Source of the DNA: Candidatus Borrarchaeota archaeon
GTDB taxonomy: Archaea; Asgardarchaeota; Sifarchaeia; Borrarchaeales; Borrarchaeaceae
Assembly (NCBI GenBank): GCA_016840645.1
Contig: JAEORY010000059.1
Span: forward strand, 1 to 13,408
Length of the DNA: 13,408 nucleotides
Reading direction: 5' to 3'
Below the pieces are notes generated by a model. It worked only from the letters and a program-made list of their open reading frames with translations, was not told the origin of the DNA and ran no database searches. Position numbers and translations under genes: made by a program. Shown in pieces: positions 1 through 7,265 of this stretch (position 1 is its first letter; each line of letters begins with the position of its first letter).

Positions 1-16
1 TAAACGAGGTGAAAAG

Positions 17-1264
17 ATGTCTGCGATGATTCACCAAATTCCTAGGCAGATCAAAATCCATGATCAGATTGTGGGAAATGGTGCGCATTATTGGGATACT
101 CCTGCCAAGTGTGTTAATTTTGCTGCTTCACTGCAGAGGAGTGATATTACAAAAGATTTAATGTATAACGTTAATAAATCCACAGAATATCCTTTTCGTA
201 GAAAGGTAAACATAAGAAGAATAGACTTGGAGTACTGCCAAAAAGGTGTAGTAGAAGGAAGAACTATCACCTACAAACCAGCACACAGTGTAAAATTCAT
301 AGACCCTAACACTACAAGTGATGAAGGATTCCTAAATGAACTCAGAAATTCTTCTTTTGCTGTTGATATTCCTCTTTGGTTCGCTAAAAAATCTGGTGAC
401 CTTGATTTAATGCCTTTAGGACATGTTTTAAAGAAATGGAATATGCAAATGATCTATCAGTATAAAGGGTGCAATCTTAATTGTCGGTATTGTTATGTTA
501 GTGATATTGATAACTCCGCCACAAAAGGGTGTTTTTCTAATATAACTCCGCGAGATATATTCGATTCTTACAGATTTTATAATGAACAGGGAAAAGTACA
601 AGGCATTCGCTGTAGTGGAGGTGAACCAAGTCTATATTTGGATCACATACACAAAGTCATTAGAGTTTTCAAGGAAGAAAACAAGCCTGTTCTTATCCAG
701 CTTGATACTAATGGTTCAACATTTTATTATATTGAACACATGCTAAAACATGATCTCAATTGGGATGATGTCATGATACAAGATCTTGCCGAAAACACGA
801 TGGTATTTTTTGCATTTAAAGGAACCGATGATAAAACAATTCAGGAGATAACAAAATCAAAACTTACTTTAGAAGATCAGTTTAATACTCTAAGATTTTA
901 CGTATCTAATGGTTTCGATGTGTACTTAAACCTATATAGTTCCAACCCCGTAACATTACCTTCTTTCATCAGACGGCTTGACGAAGATTATGGTTCTAAC
1001 GCTATAAGAAAATTGCGTTGCCATCCGCTAGAACTTTATACTCCCACAAAACAAAGGTTAGAAAGAAATGCTAAACATAAAGACATGTTTTTCAGGCGGC
1101 ATCCTGAACAATATGCAACTGGTATCGGCATGAAGTGGATGCTGGATTTCCAAGCAAGTACTAGATACTTGAAAAGGATATGCAGAGAAGCATATGGGTT
1201 CAAATACCCTGAAGTTATGCGCTGTAACTATAAAATAGGAACAGGTGATTGTAAATGCATGTAG
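17..1264 (+). CDS. Radical SAM superfamily enzyme of unknown substrate
   Basis: Encodes 415 residues. The start is the ATG at 17, preceded at 4 bases by GAGGTGA (6-12), a strong archaeal ribosome-binding site. The 4Fe-4S/SAM signature CxxxCxxC is C152-C156-C159 (GCNLNCRYCY), followed by the GGEP motif at 201-204 (SAM amino-group contact) and a DTNGS strand-end at about 230. About 140 residues precede the radical SAM barrel, which is longer than in minimal family members. The last 27 residues hold four cysteines (C389, C403, C412, C414), compatible with an auxiliary Fe-S cluster, though no complete SPASM/Twitch pattern is evident. It overlaps the next gene by 10 bases, so the two are probably translationally coupled. 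The reaction cannot be named from sequence. The superfamily is certain and the specific function is not. Confidence 0.93.
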   Translation: MSAMIHQIPRQIKIHDQIVGNGAHYWDTPAKCVNFAASLQRSDITKDLMYNVNKSTEYPFRRKVNIRRIDLEYCQKGVVEGRTITYKPAHSVKFIDPNTTSDEGFLNELRNSSFAVDIPLWFAKKSGDLDLMPLGHVLKKWNMQMIYQYKGCNLNCRYCYVSDIDNSATKGCFSNITPRDIFDSYRFYNEQGKVQGIRCSGGEPSLYLDHIHKVIRVFKEENKPVLIQLDTNGSTFYYIEHMLKHDLNWDDVMIQDLAENTMVFFAFKGTDDKTIQEITKSKLTLEDQFNTLRFYVSNGFDVYLNLYSSNPVTLPSFIRRLDEDYGSNAIRKLRCHPLELYTPTKQRLERNAKHKDMFFRRHPEQYATGIGMKWMLDFQASTRYLKRICREAYGFKYPEVMRCNYKIGTGDCKCM

Positions 1265-2196
1265 AATTACTTGGTGGTCTAACCGCTCTTCTACCCTCTC
1301 TCGCAACATTCACAATTAAAAAGGGAAAAATTGTAAACAGAGAAGAACTATCAGAGAAGGAAAAACGAATTTTTACTTTCTTGGATCGATATGATGAAGT
1401 TACGCCACAAGATATTCTTAAGCGCGAAGAACATGCAGAATTCGGAATTAGGCACGTCCCTGCCGAGCACATCCAATTTATGGTCGACAATGCGTTTAGT
1501 TCCGCAATTGAACAACTGTATAAGAATGAAATAATTGCTTCGGATTCTGAAAATTTCGGATCAAAATTAAAAGAATTTCGTGGGATTGCTCAAAAATTAG
1601 AATACTTACGATTTTTGCCTCGCTTAGACATGAACGTTCTGAAAGAAGAAGGTCAATTAATTGAATTAAGAGAAAAATCATTAGATGAACTTACGCAGTT
1701 TAAATTAATGTATGAGGCCTCCTCATTCACGTTAGAAACAATACTTGAGACAGTATCAAATCATACCTGCTGGATGCATCTCTTTAAGCTCATTCCCTAT
1801 TTGATTCGCAAAGGAGTTTCTATCAAAGACATGATCGAAATGACTCATAAGGTTACTGATAGGTCTATAAATGCACAACCTATAGTTACTCCCGCTGAGA
1901 AACTCAAATCGATCTCCAACACTCTTGAAACGCTCTATGAGGGATTTAAAGAAGACATATTTGAATCTGATGCTCCTAAGGAAGATGCACTCGAATTGAT
2001 ACAAGAGATCATATCCTTGCTTGCTAAACAAATGAATCATCCAGCAGACTATCTAGAGGTGTACGAGGTCTTGGGGAAAGGGGGCTTCAGACATTCATCG
2101 CGCTTCAAAAAACTGAATAGCCCTACATACTTGGTCCAAAACACACAGGCTGCAAAAGAAGTTTTCTTTTCTCAAAAGACTTCTTTTATTCTATGA
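1255..2196 (+). CDS. Hypothetical helical protein coupled to the radical SAM gene
   Basis: Encodes 313 residues that I do not recognise. The ATG at 1255 lies inside the end of the upstream radical SAM gene (10-base overlap), and AGGTGATT a few bases upstream closely matches the archaeal anti-Shine-Dalgarno, so this start is well supported. After a short hydrophobic N-terminus (about residues 4-18) the protein looks mostly alpha-helical and charged, with a single cysteine (in SNHTCWMH) and no catalytic motif I can name. Overlap with the radical SAM gene suggests a partner subunit, substrate carrier or accessory protein, but that is inference from position only. A strong inverted repeat overlaps the last codons. 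Confidence 0.85.
   Translation: MHVELLGGLTALLPSLATFTIKKGKIVNREELSEKEKRIFTFLDRYDEVTPQDILKREEHAEFGIRHVPAEHIQFMVDNAFSSAIEQLYKNEIIASDSENFGSKLKEFRGIAQKLEYLRFLPRLDMNVLKEEGQLIELREKSLDELTQFKLMYEASSFTLETILETVSNHTCWMHLFKLIPYLIRKGVSIKDMIEMTHKVTDRSINAQPIVTPAEKLKSISNTLETLYEGFKEDIFESDAPKEDALELIQEIISLLAKQMNHPADYLEVYEVLGKGGFRHSSRFKKLNSPTYLVQNTQAAKEVFFSQKTSFIL
2154..2187 (+). terminator. Long stem-loop overlapping the 3' end of the hypothetical gene
   Basis: Two nested inverted repeats: AAAAGAAGT (2154-2162) pairs perfectly with ACTTCTTTT (2179-2187), and inside it CTTTT (2166-2170) pairs with AAAAG (2174-2178) around a CTC loop, leaving a TTT bulge. It is followed by T-rich sequence through 2206. It lies within the last codons of the upstream gene, so it may terminate or attenuate transcription before the oxidoreductase gene. 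Archaeal termination depends mainly on U-tracts, so the role of the stem is inferred. Confidence 0.5.
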
Positions 2197-2235
2197 TTTT
2201 TGTGGATGTTTAATACGAATGGGAGGAAAGATTGA

Positions 2236-2985
2236 ATGAAGGTCGCTATAATTGATGGAAAAGATAAACGAGGAGTCGGTTTAGCTTTACGCTGGGCAAA
2301 AAACAGTGATATAAACCTCCTTATCGGATCCAAAGACGAAAATGTTGCAATTAAGGTTGCAGAAGAAATTCGAAAAACCACAGGTGCGTCACAAGATCGT
2401 GTTTCTGCCATGTCACTTACTGAAGCTGCAAAAAATGCAGATATAGTTGTTTTAACAGTCCCATTTCGAGAACAAATTTCTACACTCGAAGAAGTAAAAG
2501 ACTATCTAAAAAAGAATACCCTACTGATAGATACAACGCTGCCAATAGAATTGACAGATGATGGGAACCCTGTTTTTATACAGGTTTCTGCAGGTTCTTG
2601 TGCTCAACAAGCACATCAGATAGTGGGAGATAGCGTAAAAGTTGTTTCCGCCTTTAAACCTCTTGGAGCTGAGTGCCTTTCCAATCTCGATGAAGAACTA
2701 GCGTGTGATATCATTGTTTGCAGTGATCATGAAGACGCGAGAAAAGTCGTAGTAAATCTAGCAGAGAAAGTCTCATCTTCACTAAAGATTACAGAAGGAC
2801 CACTTTCTTTTGATCATCTCTCTGAAAAACTGGTTGCAACACTGATCAACTGGAACAAACGATGGGGACAATTGTGCAATGTCATACGAGTACCGATGGA
2901 GGGTATTGAAGGATCGATGTGTAGTTGTTTGAATCCTTTCCTCAAGTTATGTACGAATAGAGGCATAAAATGTTTGTCTATATGA
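2236..2985 (+). CDS. NpdG-like F420/NADP oxidoreductase (Rossmann fold)
   Basis: Encodes 249 residues. The ATG at 2236 has GGGAGG (2221-2226) 9 bases upstream. The N-terminus is a dinucleotide-binding Rossmann fold: strand KVAIID, a glycine-rich turn (GKDKRGVG, 8-15), helix LALRWAK, then the strand LLIGSKD, where family members usually have GSRx contacting the NADP phosphate. ADIVVLTVPF (68-77), TLLIDTTLP (95-103) and VVSAFKPLGAECL (136-148) match the F420H2:NADP oxidoreductase family, which moves hydride between reduced coenzyme F420 and NADP. The family is normally about 210-230 residues and ends soon after the helix LINWNKRWG (203-211). Here a further 38 unrelated, Cys-rich residues follow. 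The GSKD change leaves NADP specificity open. It probably shares a transcript or regulation with the flanking + strand genes. Confidence 0.8.
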   Translation: MKVAIIDGKDKRGVGLALRWAKNSDINLLIGSKDENVAIKVAEEIRKTTGASQDRVSAMSLTEAAKNADIVVLTVPFREQISTLEEVKDYLKKNTLLIDTTLPIELTDDGNPVFIQVSAGSCAQQAHQIVGDSVKVVSAFKPLGAECLSNLDEELACDIIVCSDHEDARKVVVNLAEKVSSSLKITEGPLSFDHLSEKLVATLINWNKRWGQLCNVIRVPMEGIEGSMCSCLNPFLKLCTNRGIKCLSI

Positions 2986-3023
2986 AAAAATAACGATAAT
3001 TTGTGTTTGAGGTAGAAGATTGT

Positions 3024-3773
3024 ATGAATGATCATTTATCACAATTAGAAGATCGATTTCTGGTTTTTTTATATAAAAACGCAGGTATTTTTCCGCTTTA
3101 TGAACGAATGGACTTTGGCAAGACGGAGCTTTCGCTAGGTAAACTGATTTTCTGGTACGCTGGAAAACTCGACATCGGAACAAAAACTCTTCTAAGGACA
3201 TTGAAGAGTCTTGAAGCAAGAGGGATCATTGAAAGGAAGGACTGTGCAAGAAAACGTTCTTTATTAATGAGATACATCCTCACAAAAAAGGGAAGGGAAC
3301 TAGCAATTCAATTTATGACAAGATTAGAAGCAGCATGCTCCAAAGCGTCAGAATGCTATATCAAAGTATTAACAAAGACAGAGAGCAGTGAAGGTGCAGA
3401 ACAGCCACTTTTTGCGATAAAAAAGGGAAATATATTATCAATCGAGAACGTTACAGTAAAGAAAGAATTCACAGGGGGCACAGAGTTCGTTATTACATTT
3501 GGAGACACGCTTGTAGTTACAGTTAGAACGAAACATGCAGCGCATGAGGTTTTCATAAAAGGACTTACTTACGACGCTAAGTCTTTTGAGAAGGCAAAAC
3601 GATATGCACTTGTCATTTTACGGCAGAGACGCAATTCCAAAAGAAATCAAATATCCTCTAAATTTGTTCCTCTCACTCCCATCTCAGGGGACTATCTTTC
3701 AAGAAAGCTACCATTACGGCAAAAAACTAAAAAACTTCTCGAAGAATGGAAGCGACATACGATTCCTTTCTAG
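3024..3773 (+). CDS. Winged-helix DNA-binding regulator with unknown C-terminal domain
   Basis: About 249 residues from the ATG at 3024, which has GAGGT (3009-3013) 10 bases upstream. A GTG at 3003 would add seven residues but lies before that ribosome-binding site. The N-terminal ~105 residues look like a PadR/MarR-type winged helix: a recognition-helix region (TKTLLRTLKSLEARGIIER), then the wing and a closing segment (YILTKKGRELA). Residues after about 130 form a beta-rich stretch (ILSIENVTVKK, TEFVITFGDTLVVTVRTKH) that I cannot assign, then a basic C-terminal tail. It closes the + strand group and converges on pheA. A role as local regulator of the radical SAM/oxidoreductase genes is plausible but inferred. 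Confidence 0.75.
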   Translation: MNDHLSQLEDRFLVFLYKNAGIFPLYERMDFGKTELSLGKLIFWYAGKLDIGTKTLLRTLKSLEARGIIERKDCARKRSLLMRYILTKKGRELAIQFMTRLEAACSKASECYIKVLTKTESSEGAEQPLFAIKKGNILSIENVTVKKEFTGGTEFVITFGDTLVVTVRTKHAAHEVFIKGLTYDAKSFEKAKRYALVILRQRRNSKRNQISSKFVPLTPISGDYLSRKLPLRQKTKKLLEEWKRHTIPF

Positions 3774-3824
3774 TGCACATTACTTAAGATTTTGTATTGA
3801 AAAAAGGATAAATGACAACATGTT

Positions 3825-4659
3825 CTATTGAGCCCGTGGGTATGAACCTAGGATATACAGGAACGACGTCAGTTCTTTCAGTTCCTCAAGAGCATCCCTA
3901 AATTTTTTATCCTCAATGTGTCCTCCAAAATCCAGAAAGAAGATATAGTCTCCAAATTTCTTTTTGGAAGGCCTAGATTCAATTTTTGTCAAATCTATGT
4001 TTCTTTCCGCAAAGGGACGAAGTGTCTCGAAAAGAACGCCAGGTCTATTGATAATCCCATATACAATGGATGTTTTATCATTGCCTGTTGGCTTCATTAA
4101 CTCTTTGCCAACGATAACAAACCGAGTTATATTGTTTTCCGCATCCTGGATATCTTCATCTAAAATCTTTAATTGATATTTAAGCGCTGCTCTTTTTGAC
4201 GTAATAGCCGCAGCGTTTTCGTAGATACCTCCAGCCACTTTAAGCGCTGCTTCAGTGGTAGAAGCTGCTGCTAATACTTCTGCCATTGGATAATTTTTGT
4301 TAATATATGATTTACATTGTGAGAGTGCCTGTGGATGTGAGATAATGGTCGTTATTCTTTCAGATAGATCTGTAACTAAAACATGGGAGATTGGAAGTAA
4401 GATTTCTCCAACTACTTTGATATTTTCGTTAACAAGCGAATCCAAGGTTGAAGTAACCGAACCCTGTAAAGAATTCTCAATGGGGACTACTCCAAATTCG
4501 CAGATGTTTTGTGCAACAGAACTAACTACAGCCTCAATTGTTCTGAAAAACTTAAAATACTTCTCATCAAAAACCGTTAATGCAGCAGCCTCAGTATAAG
4601 TTCCTCTAGGGCCGAAAACCCCAACTTTTTCATTTTCAGAAAAGACGATACCTCTGCAT
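3825..4659 (-). CDS. pheA: Prephenate dehydratase with C-terminal ACT domain (N-terminal frame interrupted)
   Basis: Converts prephenate to phenylpyruvate in phenylalanine synthesis. The frame starting near 4630 reads GVFGPRGTYTEAA, then VPIENSLQGSV, the NNITRF dehydratase motif, and a regulatory ACT domain (NRPGVLFETLRPFAERNI, then TKIESRPSKK), all diagnostic. However, between the TGA at 4664-4666 and this motif the frame contains no ATG, GTG or TTG. Two one-base repairs give a proper start. One is removal of a base from the AAAA at 4640-4643 (+ strand), joining an ATG at 4659 that has AAGGAGAGG 7 bases upstream (about 277 residues). The other is addition of a base to TTTTT at 4626-4630, joining the ATG at 4633 (about 269 residues). 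Both lengths are normal for the family. A homopolymer error is most likely; a true mutation or recoding is possible. No chorismate mutase domain is seen. Confidence 0.87.
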
Positions 4660-4864
4660 ACTCAATCCTCTCCTTTTTGACATTTCTCGTCCCCTGCGAG
4701 TCATCCATTACCGTCATCGAAGGCGTCGGACCTCTCGGTTTTTGTCTCATGCACAAGAACGTGTTCTCCGCGTGATGCGAGGAACATTCCGTCTTGTAGT
4801 CGGTATATGTACCTATCACTATAAAAATCATTAGCATGATGCAAAGCATATTTTCACCACCATA
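4660..4864 (-). other. GC-richer structured segment upstream of pheA: leader, small RNA or small ORF
   Basis: This gap between the RAMP/HD gene and pheA is visibly richer in GC than its surroundings. A 17-base-pair imperfect hairpin spans 4753-4797 (ACAAGA pairs with TCTTGT; TGTTC pairs with GAACA; CGC pairs with GCG; loop GTGAT). A TATA-like box on the - strand (4818-4827, TTTTTATAG) would place transcription start near 4797, just at the hairpin, so it could be a structured 5' leader of pheA or a separate RNA. Alternatively an ATG at 4849 has a strong GGTGGTGA site (4854-4861) and opens a 90-codon frame with a hydrophobic N-terminus (MLCIMLMIFIVIG) that runs to 4577 into pheA out of frame. 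I cannot decide between these, and no known RNA family is recognised. Confidence 0.35.
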
Positions 4865-5674
4865 CTAAATATCTCCTAAATCATCTATGTAGAGATTGAT
4901 CATGAGCAAGAGATGGTTCTTAAGTGAGGAAAAGCCATAAGCGCGGGCCTCATTGATCTTATTGAGTATCTGAGACTGATAGACATAGGAATAGAGTGCA
5001 TAGAGAGAGTATTGACGTGTGTCTATCTCCCGCTTAAGCGCGTTGAAATCGATCTTTTCTATTTCAGAGACTCGATAGCGCGAGGTCGCAGTCCAGCGGA
5101 ATTTTCTTGAGATACTAGAGGAAAGTCTATCATAGTATTGGAGAGTAGGGAGTAAGGGTATTTCTATGTCGGATATCGAATAGTTGTGATGGTTTTTAGC
5201 CAATTGATAAACGTATTCGTCTGAGATAGTGAGCTCGGTGTAGATTTTACTGACATGGTTTTCGGTATGTACAAAATCATGTAGAAGCATGGCGATCATT
5301 AATTTTTGCTGTACATCTGAAAGATACGTTGGAAGTTTTCTTCTGATCGTAATTTTTCTCGGGATGTAAAGGGGCTTTCTATTGAGTTTTTTCGCCTCTT
5401 TCCAGATTATTTGTCCCATGCCTTCATTAGTGAAGCTTCCGATGTAATCAATGCCGAGCGCGTCATCAAGCCTGTGTTCCGGTACGGTAAATCCAATATC
5501 TCCATACCACGCCCTATAGGTCTTAGGTGGACGTCTTTCCCCTTTTGTGAGTTTACCAAAAGCTCTGGGACGACCATAAATGGTAATTACTCCTAATTTG
5601 TAGAAAAACCGCCTTCTTCTTGTGACTACGGGCGTTTTGGTAATTCCCATTAATTTAAACCAATTTTTTGTCAT
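4865..5674 (-). CDS. RAMP-like loop plus HD-type domain protein, possible CRISPR-effector relative
   Basis: Encodes 269 residues from the ATG at 5674, which follows a TAA stop directly. Two parts are visible. Residues 28-90 end in a glycine-rich segment (YIGSFTNEGMGQIIW, 77-91) like the G-loop of RAMP proteins such as Cas5/Cas6. Residues 120-190 carry an HD-superfamily pattern: H132-D133 in MLLHDFVHTENH, H162-H163 in AKNHHN, and D182 in YYDRLSS, spaced as in metal-dependent phosphohydrolases and nucleases. The N-terminus is strongly basic (TRRRRFFYK), suiting nucleic acid binding. It lies 146 bases downstream of a Cas7-like gene on the same strand, with its own possible TATA box (around 5738-5747). 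The family assignment is inferred from motifs; it could be an HD protein with a chance G-loop. Confidence 0.55.
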   Translation of the reverse strand: MTKNWFKLMGITKTPVVTRRRRFFYKLGVITIYGRPRAFGKLTKGERRPPKTYRAWYGDIGFTVPEHRLDDALGIDYIGSFTNEGMGQIIWKEAKKLNRKPLYIPRKITIRRKLPTYLSDVQQKLMIAMLLHDFVHTENHVSKIYTELTISDEYVYQLAKNHHNYSISDIEIPLLPTLQYYDRLSSSISRKFRWTATSRYRVSEIEKIDFNALKREIDTRQYSLYALYSYVYQSQILNKINEARAYGFSSLKNHLLLMINLYIDDLGDI

Positions 5675-5820
5675 TTATAATCATCTTGGTAGATTTTACC
5701 CCCGTTATCGTTATCCTAAAGGGCATTTTAACTGTATAAAAAACATTGCGGATTTTTGCAACCGTTTTTTGTAAGAAAAAAGGGAAGAGAATGCATTTTA
5801 TGGGATGTTCTATCATCTTT

Positions 5821-6636
5821 TTACTCCTCTTCCATCACTTTTAGTCCTTGTGTCAGTACGGGTGTGGATATACTTTCCGTCCAGCCATCGATGTCATCAA
5901 GTTCTAGTGGAGTTACTGTTTCCTCTTCGAGGACTTTTAACGTTTCGTTCTCAGATTTAAACTTCCTCTCGATTACTATTTGCTGTGGTTCAACACCGAG
6001 AATTTTGACTTGACCATAGCCAGCAGTTCTACCGCCACCATAATATTCTATATATAGCAGTGACTCCAAGAGAAATTTGATCTCATCATCAGTCAATTTG
6101 GTTACATCAATGGAGAAAGTAAAGTACCCCGAGAAATAGGACTCTCGAAAATCTTGGATAGGAATTCGATCATAGGAAAGGGCGATCCTGTTTTCGCTGG
6201 CGATATGAACTTTTTGGACGCTAACTTCGGTGATGTGTTCTTTATGGCTGATAGAGGTAATGGGATCAGCGGAAACAATAATGCGAGATTCTTCCCTAAA
6301 CGTACCGAATATACGCCTCAAAACACATGGAGGACCACAGGCACCAAGCGGATGAAAGCCTTGTGGAATAAGTTTCGTTCCATCTTTGAGTTCCGTTTTC
6401 TCAGAGCTGTGACAGACTTCGATATCACGATCATGTGCTAAGCCCATACAGGCATATCTCAGCATCCCACGCAAGCCTTTGAGATAATAGAGTTTGGTAT
6501 TAAAGGTTTTAGATCCATTTGTATAGGAGATTTCTCCTAACAGCAGCATGGTTGAATTTTTCTGTACAATGGTATTAATGGGCTTTGCAATAGGCGTGAA
6601 GGCACGAACTACGATCCGTTTTTTAGTTTTTTTCAT
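5821..6636 (-). CDS. Stand-alone Cas7-like RAMP superfamily protein
   Basis: About 271 residues from the ATG at 6636, chosen because GAGGT (6644-6648) lies 7 bases upstream; in-frame ATGs farther upstream (6672, 6660) have no such site. RAMP/Cas7 features in order: an early loop and helix (YLKGLRGMLRYACMGLAH, 51-68); a segment with conserved His/Cys then RRIFGTF (HPLGACGPPC, 95-104), resembling the C-x-x-C-x-x-FG region of Csm3/Cmr4-like proteins; a thumb-like stretch (ASENRIALSYDRIP, 146-159); and a glycine-rich loop (YYGGGRTAGYGQV, 198-210). Cas7 proteins bind guide RNA as the backbone of CRISPR effectors, and some cut target RNA. No array, adaptation gene or Cas10 is near. It pairs with the HD-containing gene downstream. 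Confidence 0.75.
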   Translation of the reverse strand: MKKTKKRIVVRAFTPIAKPINTIVQKNSTMLLLGEISYTNGSKTFNTKLYYLKGLRGMLRYACMGLAHDRDIEVCHSSEKTELKDGTKLIPQGFHPLGACGPPCVLRRIFGTFREESRIIVSADPITSISHKEHITEVSVQKVHIASENRIALSYDRIPIQDFRESYFSGYFTFSIDVTKLTDDEIKFLLESLLYIEYYGGGRTAGYGQVKILGVEPQQIVIERKFKSENETLKVLEEETVTPLELDDIDGWTESISTPVLTQGLKVMEEE

Positions 6637-6693
6637 TAAAACAACCTCAATTCTACCCATAGCTATATCCAAGCTATAACTCTAATTTTGTCG

Positions 6694-6731
6694 TCAGTAT
6701 AATTATATGGTTAAACATATTTATATATTTT
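6694..6731. promoter_or_regulatory. Divergent AT-rich promoter region between RAMP and ribbon-helix-helix genes
   Basis: ATTTATATATTTTA (about 6718-6731) is a good archaeal TATA box for the + strand gene (start predicted near 6752). The same region read on the - strand has AAATATATAAAT and, nearer the RAMP gene, CATATAATTATAC, which could drive the RAMP gene. Transcription start positions are inferred from the usual 25-base spacing. Confidence 0.5.
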
Positions 6732-6785
6732 ATGTCTATATGGTATGGTAAAAAAACCTTTTATAAGGCAAATATCACTATACGT

Positions 6786-6962
6786 ATGCTGATGAAAATG
6801 GGCAAACTGACGATAACACTTGATGATGCTCTAGAGAAAAGATTTAGAGACGCCATTGGAAGAATCAAAGGCTATCATCGAGGAAGTCTCTCTGATGCGC
6901 TAACCGAAGCTATCAACGATTGGATCGCAAAAAATGAGTCTAATAAGAAGGATACTATGTAA
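6786..6962 (+). CDS. Ribbon-helix-helix (CopG/VapB-like) DNA-binding protein
   Basis: About 58 residues from the ATG at 6786 (or 54 from the ATG at 6798). An upstream ATG at 6732 overlaps the TATA box and is rejected as a start. The core GKLTITLDDALEKRFRDAIG, followed by GSLSDALTEAINDWIAK, is a typical archaeal ribbon-helix-helix: a short DNA-contacting strand, then two helices with the G-S turn. Such proteins are often antitoxins or autoregulators, but no toxin gene such as a PIN-domain VapC follows. It is transcribed divergently from the Cas7-like gene and so could regulate it; that is inference. No clear ribosome-binding site precedes the start. Confidence 0.8.
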   Translation: MLMKMGKLTITLDDALEKRFRDAIGRIKGYHRGSLSDALTEAINDWIAKNESNKKDTM

Positions 6963-7265
6963 TATAAGACTTTCCAAGAAGATTAAACGTAGTTGTTTTG
7001 CTGGATCAAGGATCTCACGCTATTTTACATCAAAGAAAATTCAGATCATTCGCTGGTGCGGATACTGACTGTCCATAGTGAGCAATTCACTAGGGTTTAA
7101 GTTTTTAGAGATTTTTCTCAATAGAAATTAAGAAGGAAAAATGAAATAGGAAGAATGAAAACGACAAAAACCTTAATTTCTGACAAATATCTTGGATTTT
7201 TCCAAAAAGTTAATAAAAAAGTCCCATTTAGATGAATATAAAAATATATGGTGGAGGAGGATGAC
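6963..7265. other. Gene-free stretch with a distant inverted repeat
   Basis: About 300 bases without a convincing gene. It contains AGAAATTAAG (7123-7132) and its exact reverse complement CTTAATTTCT (7172-7181), separated by 39 AT-rich bases, and a small local palindrome GAGATTTTTCTC just before the left arm. TATA-like AT runs occur at about 7208-7217 and 7236-7249. I see no RNA family or protein remnant that I can support. Confidence 0.4.

Noticed and set aside
3586..3831. Overlapping 81-codon frame at the end of the winged-helix gene
   Set aside because: It is nested in the coding sequence of the regulator in another frame, with no ribosome-binding site.
4690..4810. SRP RNA, RNase P RNA or tRNA in the GC-richer segment
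   Set aside because: None of the conserved motifs of these RNAs is present, and no tRNA T-loop or anticodon arm can be formed.
6637..6672. Longer N-terminus for the Cas7-like protein (ATG at 6672 or 6660)
   Set aside because: The extra residues overlap the GAGGT site for the ATG at 6636 and do not resemble the family.
6963..7075. Possible PIN toxin remnant after the ribbon-helix-helix gene (RLNVVVLLDQ in one frame)
   Set aside because: No further acidic residues of a PIN active site and early stops; the resemblance is too short to support.
4865..7265. CRISPR array near the RAMP genes
   Set aside because: No series of equal direct repeats with regular spacers occurs in this region or elsewhere in the window.
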